From NCBI RefSeq assembly GCF_003477885.1, contig NZ_QUEE01000009.1, forward strand, positions 1 to 64,000: a stretch of 64,000 nucleotides of DNA, read 5' to 3'. The notes beneath the pieces were generated by a model, which saw only the letters and a list, made by a program, of their open reading frames with translations, was not told the origin of the DNA and ran no database searches. Below, one piece after another: positions 17,381-26,174 of this stretch. A program made the translations under genes and the position numbers. The first letter of the stretch is position 1; each line of letters begins with the position of its first letter. The stretch is from Lachnotalea sp. AF33-28. Lineage in GTDB: Bacteria; Bacillota; Clostridia; Lachnospirales; Lachnospiraceae.

Positions 17381-17947
17381 TACAACTGGTAACAAGGCAA
17401 GAAATGCTGATGGATATAAAGTCGTAGCAGAAAATGACATTATCGTGAATATTTTATTGTGCTGGATGGGTGCAATCGGGCGTTCCGACTATAATGGTGT
17501 TACCAGCCCGGCCTACGACATATACACCCCTAAAGCCGGAGTAAATTCAAAATACTATCATTATTTGTTTAGAACTCCGCTGTTTTCACAGCAGTGCTAT
17601 AAGGTTGGCAAAGGGATTATGTCTATGCGGTGGAGAACATACTCTCCGCAGTTCCGCAATATTGTAGTTCCTGTTCCTCCGCTTGAAGAGCGATTCCATC
17701 TGAAGAAGAGCAATACGAAATTGTGAATCACTTGGATAATCTTTGTGCGAAAATAGATATTTTAATTGAAAAAGAAAAATCATCAATTGACAAATTGCAC
17801 GATATGAAAGAGACTCTCATATCCAATGTCGTTAAAGGCAAATTTGATGTGCGAGGTTTCGATATCCCCGACTACGAATACATCAAAGAAGAAACTGATA
17901 TGGAGGATGATTCCGAAAGCGAAGACGAAATCACCGAGGAGGAATAA
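17381..17947 (+). pseudogene. type I restriction specificity subunit (HsdS) fragment
   Basis: Three reading-frame pieces line up. The first gives NADGYKVVAENDIIVNILL, then WMGAIGRSDYNGVTSPAYD and VVPVPPLEE, which is a target-recognition domain followed by the conserved HsdS linker. After a frame shift near 17700 the sequence continues as EIVNHLDNLCAKIDILIEK, the long conserved helix, and ends with an acidic tail at 17947. The start and the first recognition domain are missing. The gene cannot make a working specificity subunit. Confidence 0.75.
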
Positions 17948-17950
17948 CAG

Positions 17951-18570
17951 ATGGCTAATAAAAACGAACCGGGAACACCGGAAAACCAGGGCGAAATCGT
18001 CATCTATCAGACTGACGATGGCGATACCAAAATCGATGTGCGATTTGTGGATGAATCCGTCTGGCTGACACAGCAGCAAATGGCAGAGCTTTTCCAATCC
18101 TCAAGAACCAATATCGTGGAGCATATTCAGCACATCTATGAAGAAGGCGAACTGGACGAGGCATCAACCTGTCGGAAATTCCGACAAGTTCGAACTGAGG
18201 GTAACAGGCAGGTTTCAAGAGAAATTCCTCACTACAACCTTGATATGATTATCTCCCTCGGATATCGTGTAAAATCCATCGTCGCCACCAACTTCCGCAG
18301 ATGGGCTACTGAGCGATTGAAGGAATACATGATCAAAGGCTTCACGATGGATGACGAGCGGCTGAAGAACCTCGGCGGCGGCAACTACTGGAAAGAACTA
18401 TTAGACCGCATCCGTGATATCCGTTCCTCCGAAAAGGTTATGTACAGGCAGGTTCTTGACCTCTATGCCACAAGCGTTGACTATAACCCGAACAGTGGTA
18501 ACCTATGAAATGCCGGAGCCAGAAATGCTTATGGTTGCGGAAGAAGGAAACTACAACACCAAAAAATAAG
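17951..18570 (+). pseudogene. RhuM-family protein, truncated
   Basis: The N-terminal 185 residues are intact: EIVIYQTDDGDTKIDVRF, WLTQQQMAELFQ, a SREIPHYNLDMIISLGYRV block and GFTMDDERLKN, all typical of RhuM (virulence RhuM family), normally about 330 residues. The frame stops at 18508. A shifted frame then gives TVVTYEMPEPEMLMVAEEG before a stop near 18570, so the C-terminal half has been deleted and replaced. RhuM genes are common passengers of type I restriction loci, which fits the fragments just upstream. Function is not established for the family. Confidence 0.7.
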
Positions 18571-18588
18571 GATTAACAGGAGGTCATC

Positions 18589-18975
18589 ATGGCTGAAGAT
18601 ATTTCAGGAACACTCAAGAAAAATCGCTGGATGGGATATTCAACGAAGTGCCCCACACTGAGACACTTGGAATAAGCAACAATGAAGAATTGCGGCTATT
18701 CTATCTGAAAGTGCGAGAAAAAAATTCTATACTGCTGACCTCCAAACCGCCTTATACCGAAACATCGGAAAATATGTATTCTCACGAGCTGCATTAGAGG
18801 ATTTCCACATCAATGACGATGATGACAGCGTTATCTCTCAGGCACTAAAGGTCATGCGTGAAAACGGAGCTGCCGACACGAAAGGAACTGGCAATGAACT
18901 GGGCGAAATGCTTGTCTATACTCTGTTGGAAGAAAAATTGGATGCACCTAAAATTCTGAGCCGAGGCCTGTCACG
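18589..18975 (+). pseudogene. HamA-like (DUF1837, Hachiman) gene remnant
   Basis: AGGAGG precedes an ATG at 18589 that opens MAEDISGTLKK, but the frame breaks at once. Following frame changes, including one at a run of seven A, yields NEVPHTETLGISNNEELRLF, then FYTADLQTALYRNIGKYVFS and GTGNELGEMLVYTLLEEKLD-APKILS. The final block resembles the conserved C-terminal core of HamA/DUF1837 proteins, the effector subunit of Hachiman antiphage systems. The gene ends at a junction near 18975 and no HamB helicase remains. The assignment rests on motif memory and needs a profile search. Confidence 0.5.
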
Positions 18976-18985
18976 CGCTGCCAAG

Positions 18986-19010
18986 CCGTGGCTGAGCATG
19001 GCAGCCACGG
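18986..19010 (-). terminator. hairpin after traX
   Basis: CCGTGGCT (18986-18993) and AGCCACGG (19003-19010) form a perfect 8-bp stem two bases after the traX stop codon on the minus strand. No T run follows, so termination is plausible but not certain. Confidence 0.4.
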
Positions 19011-19011
19011 A

Positions 19012-19743
19012 TCACATGAACATGCGGATCAGTCCAAATAAAAGCAGATGCACCGGGTAAACCACATAAAACAGATACCGGTTCATCCCTGTACCTTTCT
19101 TCCCATTATACAAAAACGCGATCAGCAGAAAGGAGAACGCCCCCACATATTCCATGCTGCCCTCCGATATGCCCATGAGAATGAGCAGGACGGAGGCCGC
19201 CGTGAAACGCACGGCCTTATAATTCTGCAGCAGATACAAAAGCAGGATCAGCAGCACGCCGTCCACGCTGTAGTCGCACTGCAGGAAATACGCTCCCACA
19301 AGAGGCGCTAAAATCCCCATGACCGCCAGAAAAATGCGGTTATTCTTAGTCGCGTAATCATAAACCGTTATTCCCAGAAGGCCCAAAAGCAATGTAAAAA
19401 ACACATTCTGATAATAAGGATAATAAACCGTGCCAAAAATAGCAAAATCAAAGGGCACCTCTGAAATCAGCGCGAATACGGCAAGCCTCGCCAGATACCT
19501 GTAAACGTTCTTCGTATATTTGAACCCTTCCACCAGAAGGAAACAGTAAATCGGAAAGGCCAGACGTCCTACGGTCCTGCATACCATATATTCCGGCGTG
19601 CCGTAGTCCAGAAATACAGCCCCGAAATGATCCACCACCATGGTGATCACCGCCAGCAGCTTGAGATGAAAACCTGTAAGAGGCGCATTATCCTCTGAAA
19701 CCGCAGTTATTCCCATCTGTTCTTCATCCTTTCCGGTCATCAT
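19012..19743 (-). CDS. TraX-family membrane protein
   Basis: The 243-residue polytopic protein shows the TraX pattern: LKLLAVITMVVDHFGAV, GRLAFPIYCFLLVEGF with the RLAFPIF-type motif, and a closing VYPVHLLLFGLIR. TraX of conjugative plasmids acetylates pilin, but chromosomal members in Firmicutes are of unknown role and probably act as membrane acyltransferases. The ATG overlaps the GlgX-like gene by 20 bases, so the pair is coupled. It is the last gene of the exodeoxyribonuclease III operon. The family call is firm and the substrate is unknown. Confidence 0.85.
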   Translation of the reverse strand: MMTGKDEEQMGITAVSEDNAPLTGFHLKLLAVITMVVDHFGAVFLDYGTPEYMVCRTVGRLAFPIYCFLLVEGFKYTKNVYRYLARLAVFALISEVPFDFAIFGTVYYPYYQNVFFTLLLGLLGITVYDYATKNNRIFLAVMGILAPLVGAYFLQCDYSVDGVLLILLLYLLQNYKAVRFTAASVLLILMGISEGSMEYVGAFSFLLIAFLYNGKKGTGMNRYLFYVVYPVHLLLFGLIRMFM

Positions 19744-21550
19744 TCTTGCCGATCAGCACGGTAACGGATCTGGGATCCGCCATGTATGCCTTCTGATCTT
19801 TCAGCAGGGGCTCTTTGCCCGGCTCACAGTATCCGTTACTCTCCTGCAGCGCGGTGCAGAGGGCCAGATGCCACCGGGTCCCCTTATAGGGCTGCGGCAG
19901 AGAAAACTCATGGGGCTCCCAGTGCATGTTGTAGATCACATAGAAGCAGCTGTCCCCGGGTTCACCGGCCTCTCCCGCGTAGATTCCCTGATAGAGCATG
20001 CCGAGCTGCCTGCGGTAATTCTCCGTCTGAGGATACCAGGGTTTCACCCCATGATAGGACAGATCCGGATAGCCGCAGCCCCTGTAATCCATCACCTTCA
20101 GTTCCCCCGGCATATGGAATATGGGATGCGCCTTACGGAAAGCGATCAGAAATTTGACATACGAAAACAGATCGCTGTGGGTTTTAAGCCCATTCCAGTT
20201 GATCCAGGACATCTCATTGTCCTGGCAGTATGCGTTATTATTGCCATTCTGGGTGTTGCCCATCTCATCGCCAGCCATAAGCATCGGCACGCCCTGGCTT
20301 AGAAGCAGGACGGTCAGCGCATTGTAGAGCTGCTTTTTCCGCAGGGCCAGTATCTTTTTGCGCCTGGTTGGGCCTTCCACCCCGCAGTTCCAGGAATAAT
20401 TATAGCAGTAGCCGTCCCGGTTCTCCTCGCCGTTGTCCTCATTGTGCTTGCGGTCATAGCTCACCATATCCATAAGTGTGAACCCATTGGTATGGGCCAT
20501 ATAATTCACCACGCCCATGTCCTCCGGATTCCTCCTCGTGCGGAACATGAGCTGGTTTAAACAGTCCTCATCCCCTTTGATCAGACAGCGCATATCCGTC
20601 AGAAAGCCGTCGTTGTACTCCAGCAGATGCTTGCGCCTTCCCCTGTCCGCGCCATTCCAGTTCCCGGCAAACAGCTTGGTGTCCGCCAGCATCGGATCCG
20701 AAGCGATCCGGTTTAGCGGGACATCCCCGATTATGTGAAACCCGTCCACATGATAGGCCAGGACCCAATAGCGCAGCACATCCGTGACCATATATTCCGG
20801 AACCTGCGGTGTAAAAAAGATCTCCACGATGACTTCAATTCCGTTTTTGTGCAGATCTTTTACCATACGGAAAAACTCAAGATACGGCAGGTTCCTGTCC
20901 GGATCGGAGGTATAAGCGGCCTTTGGCGCAAAATAATTGCAGTCGCCGTACCCCCAGTAATTGATCTTATCCGGCGCATCCGGCATCCGGTACGGACTTG
21001 CATCACGCGGTTTTTTTAGGGGTATCTCGTCAAAATCAGCCGGCGGCATGAGTTCCAGGGCGGTGATGCCCAGCTCCTTCAGATAAGGGATTTTTTCCGC
21101 GATCCCCTTAAAGGTACCCTTTGCTTTTACGCCGGAGGACCTGTGTTTCGTAAATCCTCTGGGATGTATGCGGTACAGGATCATATCCTGAATGGGTGTC
21201 TTTAAAGGCCTGTCTCCTTCCCAGTCAAACTCCTCCGTTACAAACCCGCACAGCGGCGGCCTGTCCTTACGTTTTTCATCCCCCCAGATCTCCCTGCCAT
21301 AGAGCACCTGTGCGTACGGATCGGGGACGGGTACGCCGTCTATTTCATAGGCATACCGGCAGGTAACAGGATCCAGCCCTTCAACAAACAGATAGCCCAC
21401 ATCTCCGATACGGTTTTCTTCCGGAAAATCGTAAGCGGCGTACGGTGTCTCCTCTCCCGCCCTGTATATCAGCAGCCGAAAGGAGGTCTTACAGTTTATA
21501 ACAGCACAAAATCCGATTCCTTTATCCGTAACCGTGGCTCCAAGTATCAT
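19724..21550 (-). CDS. GlgX/isoamylase-like GH13 protein lacking the catalytic residues
   Basis: The 608-residue protein has the layout of glycogen debranching enzymes: an N-terminal sandwich, a TIM-barrel segment with ELMPPADFDE and NYWGYGDCNYFAPKAAY, and a C-terminal sheet. The catalytic positions are all changed. Where GlgX has DGFRFD the nucleophile is Ile274 (DGFHII); where it has KLIAEPWD the acid is Gly296 (KLFAGNWN); where it has CHDGFTL the stabilising Asp is Asn355 (HTNGFTL). The region-I NH pair is also gone. I infer a pseudoenzyme that may still bind alpha-glucan. It is expressed in an operon between uup-like and traX genes. Confidence 0.8.
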   Translation of the reverse strand: MILGATVTDKGIGFCAVINCKTSFRLLIYRAGEETPYAAYDFPEENRIGDVGYLFVEGLDPVTCRYAYEIDGVPVPDPYAQVLYGREIWGDEKRKDRPPLCGFVTEEFDWEGDRPLKTPIQDMILYRIHPRGFTKHRSSGVKAKGTFKGIAEKIPYLKELGITALELMPPADFDEIPLKKPRDASPYRMPDAPDKINYWGYGDCNYFAPKAAYTSDPDRNLPYLEFFRMVKDLHKNGIEVIVEIFFTPQVPEYMVTDVLRYWVLAYHVDGFHIIGDVPLNRIASDPMLADTKLFAGNWNGADRGRRKHLLEYNDGFLTDMRCLIKGDEDCLNQLMFRTRRNPEDMGVVNYMAHTNGFTLMDMVSYDRKHNEDNGEENRDGYCYNYSWNCGVEGPTRRKKILALRKKQLYNALTVLLLSQGVPMLMAGDEMGNTQNGNNNAYCQDNEMSWINWNGLKTHSDLFSYVKFLIAFRKAHPIFHMPGELKVMDYRGCGYPDLSYHGVKPWYPQTENYRRQLGMLYQGIYAGEAGEPGDSCFYVIYNMHWEPHEFSLPQPYKGTRWHLALCTALQESNGYCEPGKEPLLKDQKAYMADPRSVTVLIGKNDDRKG

Positions 21551-21575
21551 AGTAAGCTCCTATCTTCGTTCATGC

Positions 21576-23384
21576 TCACTGCCCGCTCTGGGCAGCGATT
21601 CTCTCCGCCAGATCATTCAAATACATCCATCTTTCCATCTTCTCTTCCAGCTCGCCCTCGGCCTGTTCCTTATCGGCCATCAGAACGTTTAATTTCCCGT
21701 AATCATGGGCGCTCGCCTCTATCTCCTGCTGCAGCCCGCTAATGCGCTCTTCGATGGAGGCGATCACTTCCTCAATGGTATCGTAATCCCTCTGTTCCTG
21801 ATAGGTGAATTTCAGTTTCTTCGGGCGCTCTGTCCTGTCCTGTTTGGGCTTTGGCCTTAATGCCGCGTCCTTATCCTCCTGCGGTTTTTCACTCTGACGG
21901 ATCTGCGCCTCCTGCCGGTAATCCGTATAGCCGCCCTCATATCTTGTGATCTTTCCGCCGCCTTCGAAGGCAAAGATCCTTCTTGCCACCCGATCCAGGA
22001 AATAGCGGTCATGGCTCACGGCGATCACAATGCCGTCAAAGCCGTCCAGATAATCCTCCAGGATGGTAAGCGTCTCTATATCCAGATCGTTGGTGGGCTC
22101 GTCCAGTATCAGCACGTTAGGCGCCTCCATCAATACACGCAGCAGATACAGCCGGCGCTTCTCTCCGCCGGACAGCCTTCCGATCACCGTATAATGCATG
22201 TTGGACGGAAACAGAAAGCGTTCCAGCATCTGTGAGGCGGTCACTGTCCCGGAAGGCGTGCGGATAATCTCCGCTCCCTCACGCACATAGTCGATCACCT
22301 TAAGGCTTTCGTCCATATATTCGTTTTCCTGTGAAAAATAACCGGTCTTTATGGTCTGTCCGATCACGACCTCGCCGCTGTCGGGCTTGGCTGCCCCCAC
22401 GATCATCTTCATCAGCGTGGACTTCCCGCAGCCGTTGGGGCCGATGATGCCGATCCTGTCGTTTTTCAGGAAGATATAGCTGAAATCCTCCACCAGCTTT
22501 TTCTCTCCGTAGGACTTGCACAATCCCTCAAGCTCCACTGTCGTCCTGCCCATCCTGGATGAGACGGATTCCATCTCCACGCGGCCGTCCTGCACGGGTG
22601 CCTGCCTTTCCTTAAGATCCTCCACACGCTGTATATGCGCCTTCTGTTTGGTGGATCTGGCCCTCGCCCCCCTCTGCATCCATGCGATCTCCGTGCGAAG
22701 CAGGCTCTGGCGCTTGCGCTCGCTGGCCTGCTCTATGGCCTCCCGCTCCGCCTTAAGCTCCAGAAATCCCAGATAATTGGTCTGATAACTGTATATCCTG
22801 CCTTTGTCAATCTCCACGATCCGGTTTGTCACGCTGTCCAGGAAATACCGGTCATGGGTCACCATCAGAAGCGCTCCTTTAAACCGGTTCAGATAGTCCT
22901 CCAGCCACTCCGCCATGCTGCTGTCCAGGTGGTTGGTGGGCTCATCCAGTATCAGTATATCCGCTTCGGACAGGAGCACAGAGGCCAGCGCCACCCTCTT
23001 TTTCTGGCCGCCGGACAGCTTCTCTATCTCCGTGCCGAACTCATAGATGCCAAGCCTGGTAAGCATGGCTTTGGCCTCGCTCTCCAGCGTCCATTTATTG
23101 TGAGGCGTGCTGTTTCCCTTCATCACACAGGAAAGGACCGTGCTCCCCTCCTCAAAATAAGGGTTCTGGGCCAGATACCTAACCGCCAGCCCGTTTCCCA
23201 TGGTCACCGTCCCTTCATCCGGCTCCTCAAGACCGGCAGCGATCCGAAGCAGCGTGGTCTTTCCGGTACCGTTGATTCCGATCACCCCGATCTTCTCGCC
23301 CTCGTTGATGCTAAAACCTGCATCTTGAAACAGCATCCGTTCCGTATAAAATTTTGTCAGATGTTCCATTGTCAGTAAGTTCAT
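21576..23384 (-). CDS. ABC-F family ATPase, Uup type
   Basis: The 602-residue soluble protein has two ABC domains, with Walker A motifs GINGTGKTT and GPNGCGKST and signatures LSGGQKKRVALAS and LSGGEKRRLYLLR, each followed by an LDEPTNHLD or LDEPTNDLD Walker B. A charged linker of about 80 residues joins them and a C-terminal coiled coil (about 530-602) follows, which is the hallmark of Uup. ABC-F proteins act on ribosomes; Uup also binds branched DNA. The start at 23384 overlaps the exodeoxyribonuclease III stop as ATGA, with GGAGG 12 bases upstream; a TTG four codons earlier is too close to that ribosome site. Confidence 0.9.
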   Translation of the reverse strand: MNLLTMEHLTKFYTERMLFQDAGFSINEGEKIGVIGINGTGKTTLLRIAAGLEEPDEGTVTMGNGLAVRYLAQNPYFEEGSTVLSCVMKGNSTPHNKWTLESEAKAMLTRLGIYEFGTEIEKLSGGQKKRVALASVLLSEADILILDEPTNHLDSSMAEWLEDYLNRFKGALLMVTHDRYFLDSVTNRIVEIDKGRIYSYQTNYLGFLELKAEREAIEQASERKRQSLLRTEIAWMQRGARARSTKQKAHIQRVEDLKERQAPVQDGRVEMESVSSRMGRTTVELEGLCKSYGEKKLVEDFSYIFLKNDRIGIIGPNGCGKSTLMKMIVGAAKPDSGEVVIGQTIKTGYFSQENEYMDESLKVIDYVREGAEIIRTPSGTVTASQMLERFLFPSNMHYTVIGRLSGGEKRRLYLLRVLMEAPNVLILDEPTNDLDIETLTILEDYLDGFDGIVIAVSHDRYFLDRVARRIFAFEGGGKITRYEGGYTDYRQEAQIRQSEKPQEDKDAALRPKPKQDRTERPKKLKFTYQEQRDYDTIEEVIASIEERISGLQQEIEASAHDYGKLNVLMADKEQAEGELEEKMERWMYLNDLAERIAAQSGQ

Positions 23385-24139
23385 AGATCGATACAAACCT
23401 CCACGGGGCAGTGATCGGATCCCATCACCTCAGTATGAATGTCCGCGCTTATAAGCTTCCCCTTCAGACCTTCGGAAACGCAGAAATAATCGATGCGCCA
23501 TCCCGCATTTTTCTCCCTGGCTTTAAACATATAGGACCACCAGGAATAGACGCCTTCCTTATCCGGATTAAAATACCGGTATGTGTCCACAAAGCCGCTG
23601 TCTAACAGCCTCGTAAATTTTTCTCTCTCTTTATCGGTAAAGCCGGCATTGTTGCGGTTGGTTTTCGGATTCTTCAGGTCAATCTCCTTATGGGCCACAT
23701 TCAGATCCCCGCAGAATATCACGGGCTTTTTCTCTTCAAGCTTTTTCAGATATGAGAAAAACGCGTCCTCCCATTCCATCCGGTAATCAAGCCTGGTAAG
23801 TTCCCTCTGGGAATTGGGCGTATAGCAGGTTACGACATAATACTCTGGATACTCCAGCGCAATCACGCGCCCTTCCTCATCATGCTCCTCAATCCCCATG
23901 CCATAGGACACGCTGACCGGCTCCTCCTTCACAAACACAGCGGTGCCCGAATATCCCTTTTTCTTCGCATAATTCCAGTACTGGTAATATCCCGGCAGAT
24001 CGAGCGCAAGCTGTCCCTCCTGCATCTTGCTTTCCTGTATACAGAAAACATCTGCGTCCGCCAGAGTAAAAAAGTCCATAAACCCTTTACCCATACACGC
24101 ACGCAGACCGTTTACATTCCATGATATCATTTTTTTCAT
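23381..24139 (-). CDS. xth: exodeoxyribonuclease III (AP endonuclease)
   Basis: The 252-residue protein begins KKMISWNVNGLRA and contains CIQESKMQ (metal-binding Glu), CGDLNVAH, and the C-terminal SDHCPV with the catalytic Asp-His pair. It repairs abasic sites and digests 3' ends of duplex DNA. I placed the start at 24139, nine bases after AAAGGAGA, rather than at an ATG eight codons upstream. It is the first gene of a four-gene minus-strand operon with its own good promoter. The leader contains a remnant of the MITE also found at 51046 and 62655. Confidence 0.95.
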   Translation of the reverse strand: MKKMISWNVNGLRACMGKGFMDFFTLADADVFCIQESKMQEGQLALDLPGYYQYWNYAKKKGYSGTAVFVKEEPVSVSYGMGIEEHDEEGRVIALEYPEYYVVTCYTPNSQRELTRLDYRMEWEDAFFSYLKKLEEKKPVIFCGDLNVAHKEIDLKNPKTNRNNAGFTDKEREKFTRLLDSGFVDTYRYFNPDKEGVYSWWSYMFKAREKNAGWRIDYFCVSEGLKGKLISADIHTEVMGSDHCPVEVCIDL

Positions 24140-24167
24140 ATAATTAAAGTCTCCTTTGTCCATTCAT

Positions 24168-24204
24168 CCCTGTCATACACTGCTTGATCGGCGGCCGTGA
24201 ACAG
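24168..24204 (-). repeat. solo end of the hairpin MITE
   Basis: On the minus strand from 24204, CTGTTCACGGCCGCCGATCA and the following 16 bases match the left end of the element at 62659 with only scattered changes (27 of the first 31 bases agree). The opposite end is absent. The fragment lies between the promoter and the ribosome site of the exodeoxyribonuclease III gene and is therefore transcribed as its leader. Confidence 0.7.
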
Positions 24205-24224
24205 CAGCCGGACCGGCACACCTT

Positions 24225-24253
24225 ATTATACCAATATCTGAATGCCTTTGCAA
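24225..24253 (-). promoter_or_regulatory. promoter of the xth operon
   Basis: On the minus strand TTGCAA (24248-24253) and TATAAT (24225-24230) are separated by 17 bases. The start would fall near 24218, some 80 bases before the ATG. Confidence 0.7.
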
Positions 24254-24287
24254 CCGCGGGCCGGTAAAATCGTTATTCCCCTTATAA

Positions 24288-24317
24288 TTGAGGGCAAAAA
24301 GCCTTGCAAAATATAAT
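24288..24317 (+). promoter_or_regulatory. promoter of the second ABC-F gene
   Basis: TTGAGG (24288-24293) and TATAAT (24312-24317) are separated by 18 bases. The transcript would carry a leader of about 110 bases with a GC-rich stretch at 24340-24365, long enough for the attenuation-type control common for ABC-F genes, though I cannot define a mechanism. The xth promoter diverges from the same interval. Confidence 0.55.
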
Positions 24318-24434
24318 ATTTCCTGTAAAATATACAATTGGGACGGCGGCCGGCAGGGCCGCTGTAAAATAACGAACATTATGCAGTCATCCGTTGTATT
24401 CGGATCGCTGCCGATTAGAGAAAGGTTGTTTAAA

Positions 24435-26066
24435 ATGATTGGTACCAGCAATGTCACATTGAGAATCGGTAAAAAAGCATTGTTTGAAGATGTAAACATT
24501 AAATTCACAGAGGGGAACTGCTATGGGCTGATCGGCGCGAACGGAGCAGGTAAATCCACCTTCTTAAAAATTCTGTCCGGCCAGTTAGAGCCTACCAGCG
24601 GGGACGTTATTATCACTCCCGGACAGCGCCTGTCTTTCCTGCAGCAGGATCATTTTAAATACGACGAGTATCCGGTGCTGGATACCGTCATTATGGGAAA
24701 TGCACGGCTGTATGAAATCATGAAGGAGAAGGAAGCCATCTATATGAAGGAGGATTTCTCCGATGAAGACGGCATACGCGCCGCCGAACTGGAGGGCGAG
24801 TTCGCCGCAATGAACGGCTGGGAAGCGGAGTCCGATGCCGCCACGATGTTAAACGGCCTCGGAATCGACACCGGCCTGCATTATACGCTGATGAAGGATC
24901 TGGGCGGCAACGACAAGGTGAAGGTGCTGTTAGCACAGGCTCTGTTTGGCAATCCGGACATCCTGCTTTTGGATGAGCCCACCAACCATCTGGACCTTGA
25001 CGCGATCGCCTGGCTGGAGGAATTCCTGATCAACTTTGACAATACTGTCATCGTGGTTTCTCATGACCGTTACTTTCTGAATAAAGTATGCACACAGATC
25101 GCGGATATCGATTATGCCAAGATCCAGCTCTATGCCGGCAACTATGATTTCTGGTATGAATCCAGCCAGCTGATGATCAAGCAGATGAAAGAAGCCAACA
25201 AGAAAAAGGAAGAAAAGATCAAGGAGCTGCAGGACTTCATCCAGCGCTTCAGCGCCAACGCTTCCAAATCGAAACAGGCGACCTCCAGAAAGCGCGCGCT
25301 GGAAAAAATCCAGCTGGATGAGATCCGCCCTTCCAGCAGGAAATACCCCTATATTGATTTCCGTCCGGAGCGCGAGATCGGCAATGAGATCCTGGTGGTG
25401 GAAAACCTCTCCAAAACAATTGACGGCGTAAAGGTGCTGGATAACATTTCCTTTATCCTCAATCATGGGGACAAGGTCGCTTTTGTGGGCGCGGGTGAGC
25501 TGGCTAAAACCACGCTGTTTCAGATTCTCGCAGGTGAGCTGGAACCCGACGAAGGAAGCTATAAATGGGGCATCACGACTTCCCAGGCCTATTTTGCCAA
25601 GGACAACACGGATATCTTTGATTCGGATCTGACCATTGTGGACTGGCTGACGCAGTATTCCCCGGTGAAGGATGCCACCTATGTGCGCGGATTCTTGGGC
25701 AGAATGCTGTTTCCGGCGGACGACGGTTTAAAGAAGCTGAAGGTTCTTTCCGGCGGTGAGAAGGTGCGCTGCCAGCTCTCCATGATGATGATCCAGGCCA
25801 CCAATGTGCTGATCTTTGACGAGCCCACCAACCATCTGGATATGGAATCCATCACCGCGCTGAACAACGCGCTGATCAAGTTCCCCGGCGTCATCCTGTT
25901 TTCCTGCCATGACCACCAGTTTGTGCAGACCACGGCCAACCGTATCATGGAACTGACTGCCGACGGCCTGATCGACAAGATCACCACCTATGATGAGTAT
26001 CTGGAAAGCGATATTTCCGTCAGAAAGAGACAGATCAATCAGGTGAGTGAAGACGATGAGGACTGA
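24435..26066 (+). CDS. ABC-F family ATPase, YkpA/YbiT type
   Basis: The 543-residue protein begins MIGTSNVTLRIGKKALFEDV and has a first ABC domain with GANGAGKST and LLDEPTNHLD. A charged linker follows at about 245-290, then a second domain with LSGGEKVRCQLSMM and FDEPTNHLDME. The second Walker A is altered: GAGELAKTT replaces the usual GxxxxGKT, so one ATP site may be impaired. Length and C-terminal end match the YkpA/YbiT branch, which lacks the Uup coiled coil. The start at 24435 follows AGAAAGG; an upstream in-frame ATG lies within the promoter. A strong terminator follows. Confidence 0.88.
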   Translation: MIGTSNVTLRIGKKALFEDVNIKFTEGNCYGLIGANGAGKSTFLKILSGQLEPTSGDVIITPGQRLSFLQQDHFKYDEYPVLDTVIMGNARLYEIMKEKEAIYMKEDFSDEDGIRAAELEGEFAAMNGWEAESDAATMLNGLGIDTGLHYTLMKDLGGNDKVKVLLAQALFGNPDILLLDEPTNHLDLDAIAWLEEFLINFDNTVIVVSHDRYFLNKVCTQIADIDYAKIQLYAGNYDFWYESSQLMIKQMKEANKKKEEKIKELQDFIQRFSANASKSKQATSRKRALEKIQLDEIRPSSRKYPYIDFRPEREIGNEILVVENLSKTIDGVKVLDNISFILNHGDKVAFVGAGELAKTTLFQILAGELEPDEGSYKWGITTSQAYFAKDNTDIFDSDLTIVDWLTQYSPVKDATYVRGFLGRMLFPADDGLKKLKVLSGGEKVRCQLSMMMIQATNVLIFDEPTNHLDMESITALNNALIKFPGVILFSCHDHQFVQTTANRIMELTADGLIDKITTYDEYLESDISVRKRQINQVSEDDED

Positions 26067-26100
26067 TCTCTGGCAACGAACCGCATTTTGTAATCCAGGG

Positions 26101-26154
26101 GACAGCCCCCCGCGAGAGCCCCTGCCAAAAGGCTCCGCGGGGGCTGTCTTTTTT
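26101..26154 (+). terminator. strong terminator after the ABC-F gene
   Basis: GACAGCCCCCCGCGAGAGCC pairs with the complementary arm ending GGGGCTGTC, followed by six T. The next gene's ribosome site begins only eight bases later, so the AraC gene either depends on read-through or has a promoter I cannot see. Confidence 0.9.
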
Positions 26155-26174
26155 CATAACTAGGAGGTGTGTGT

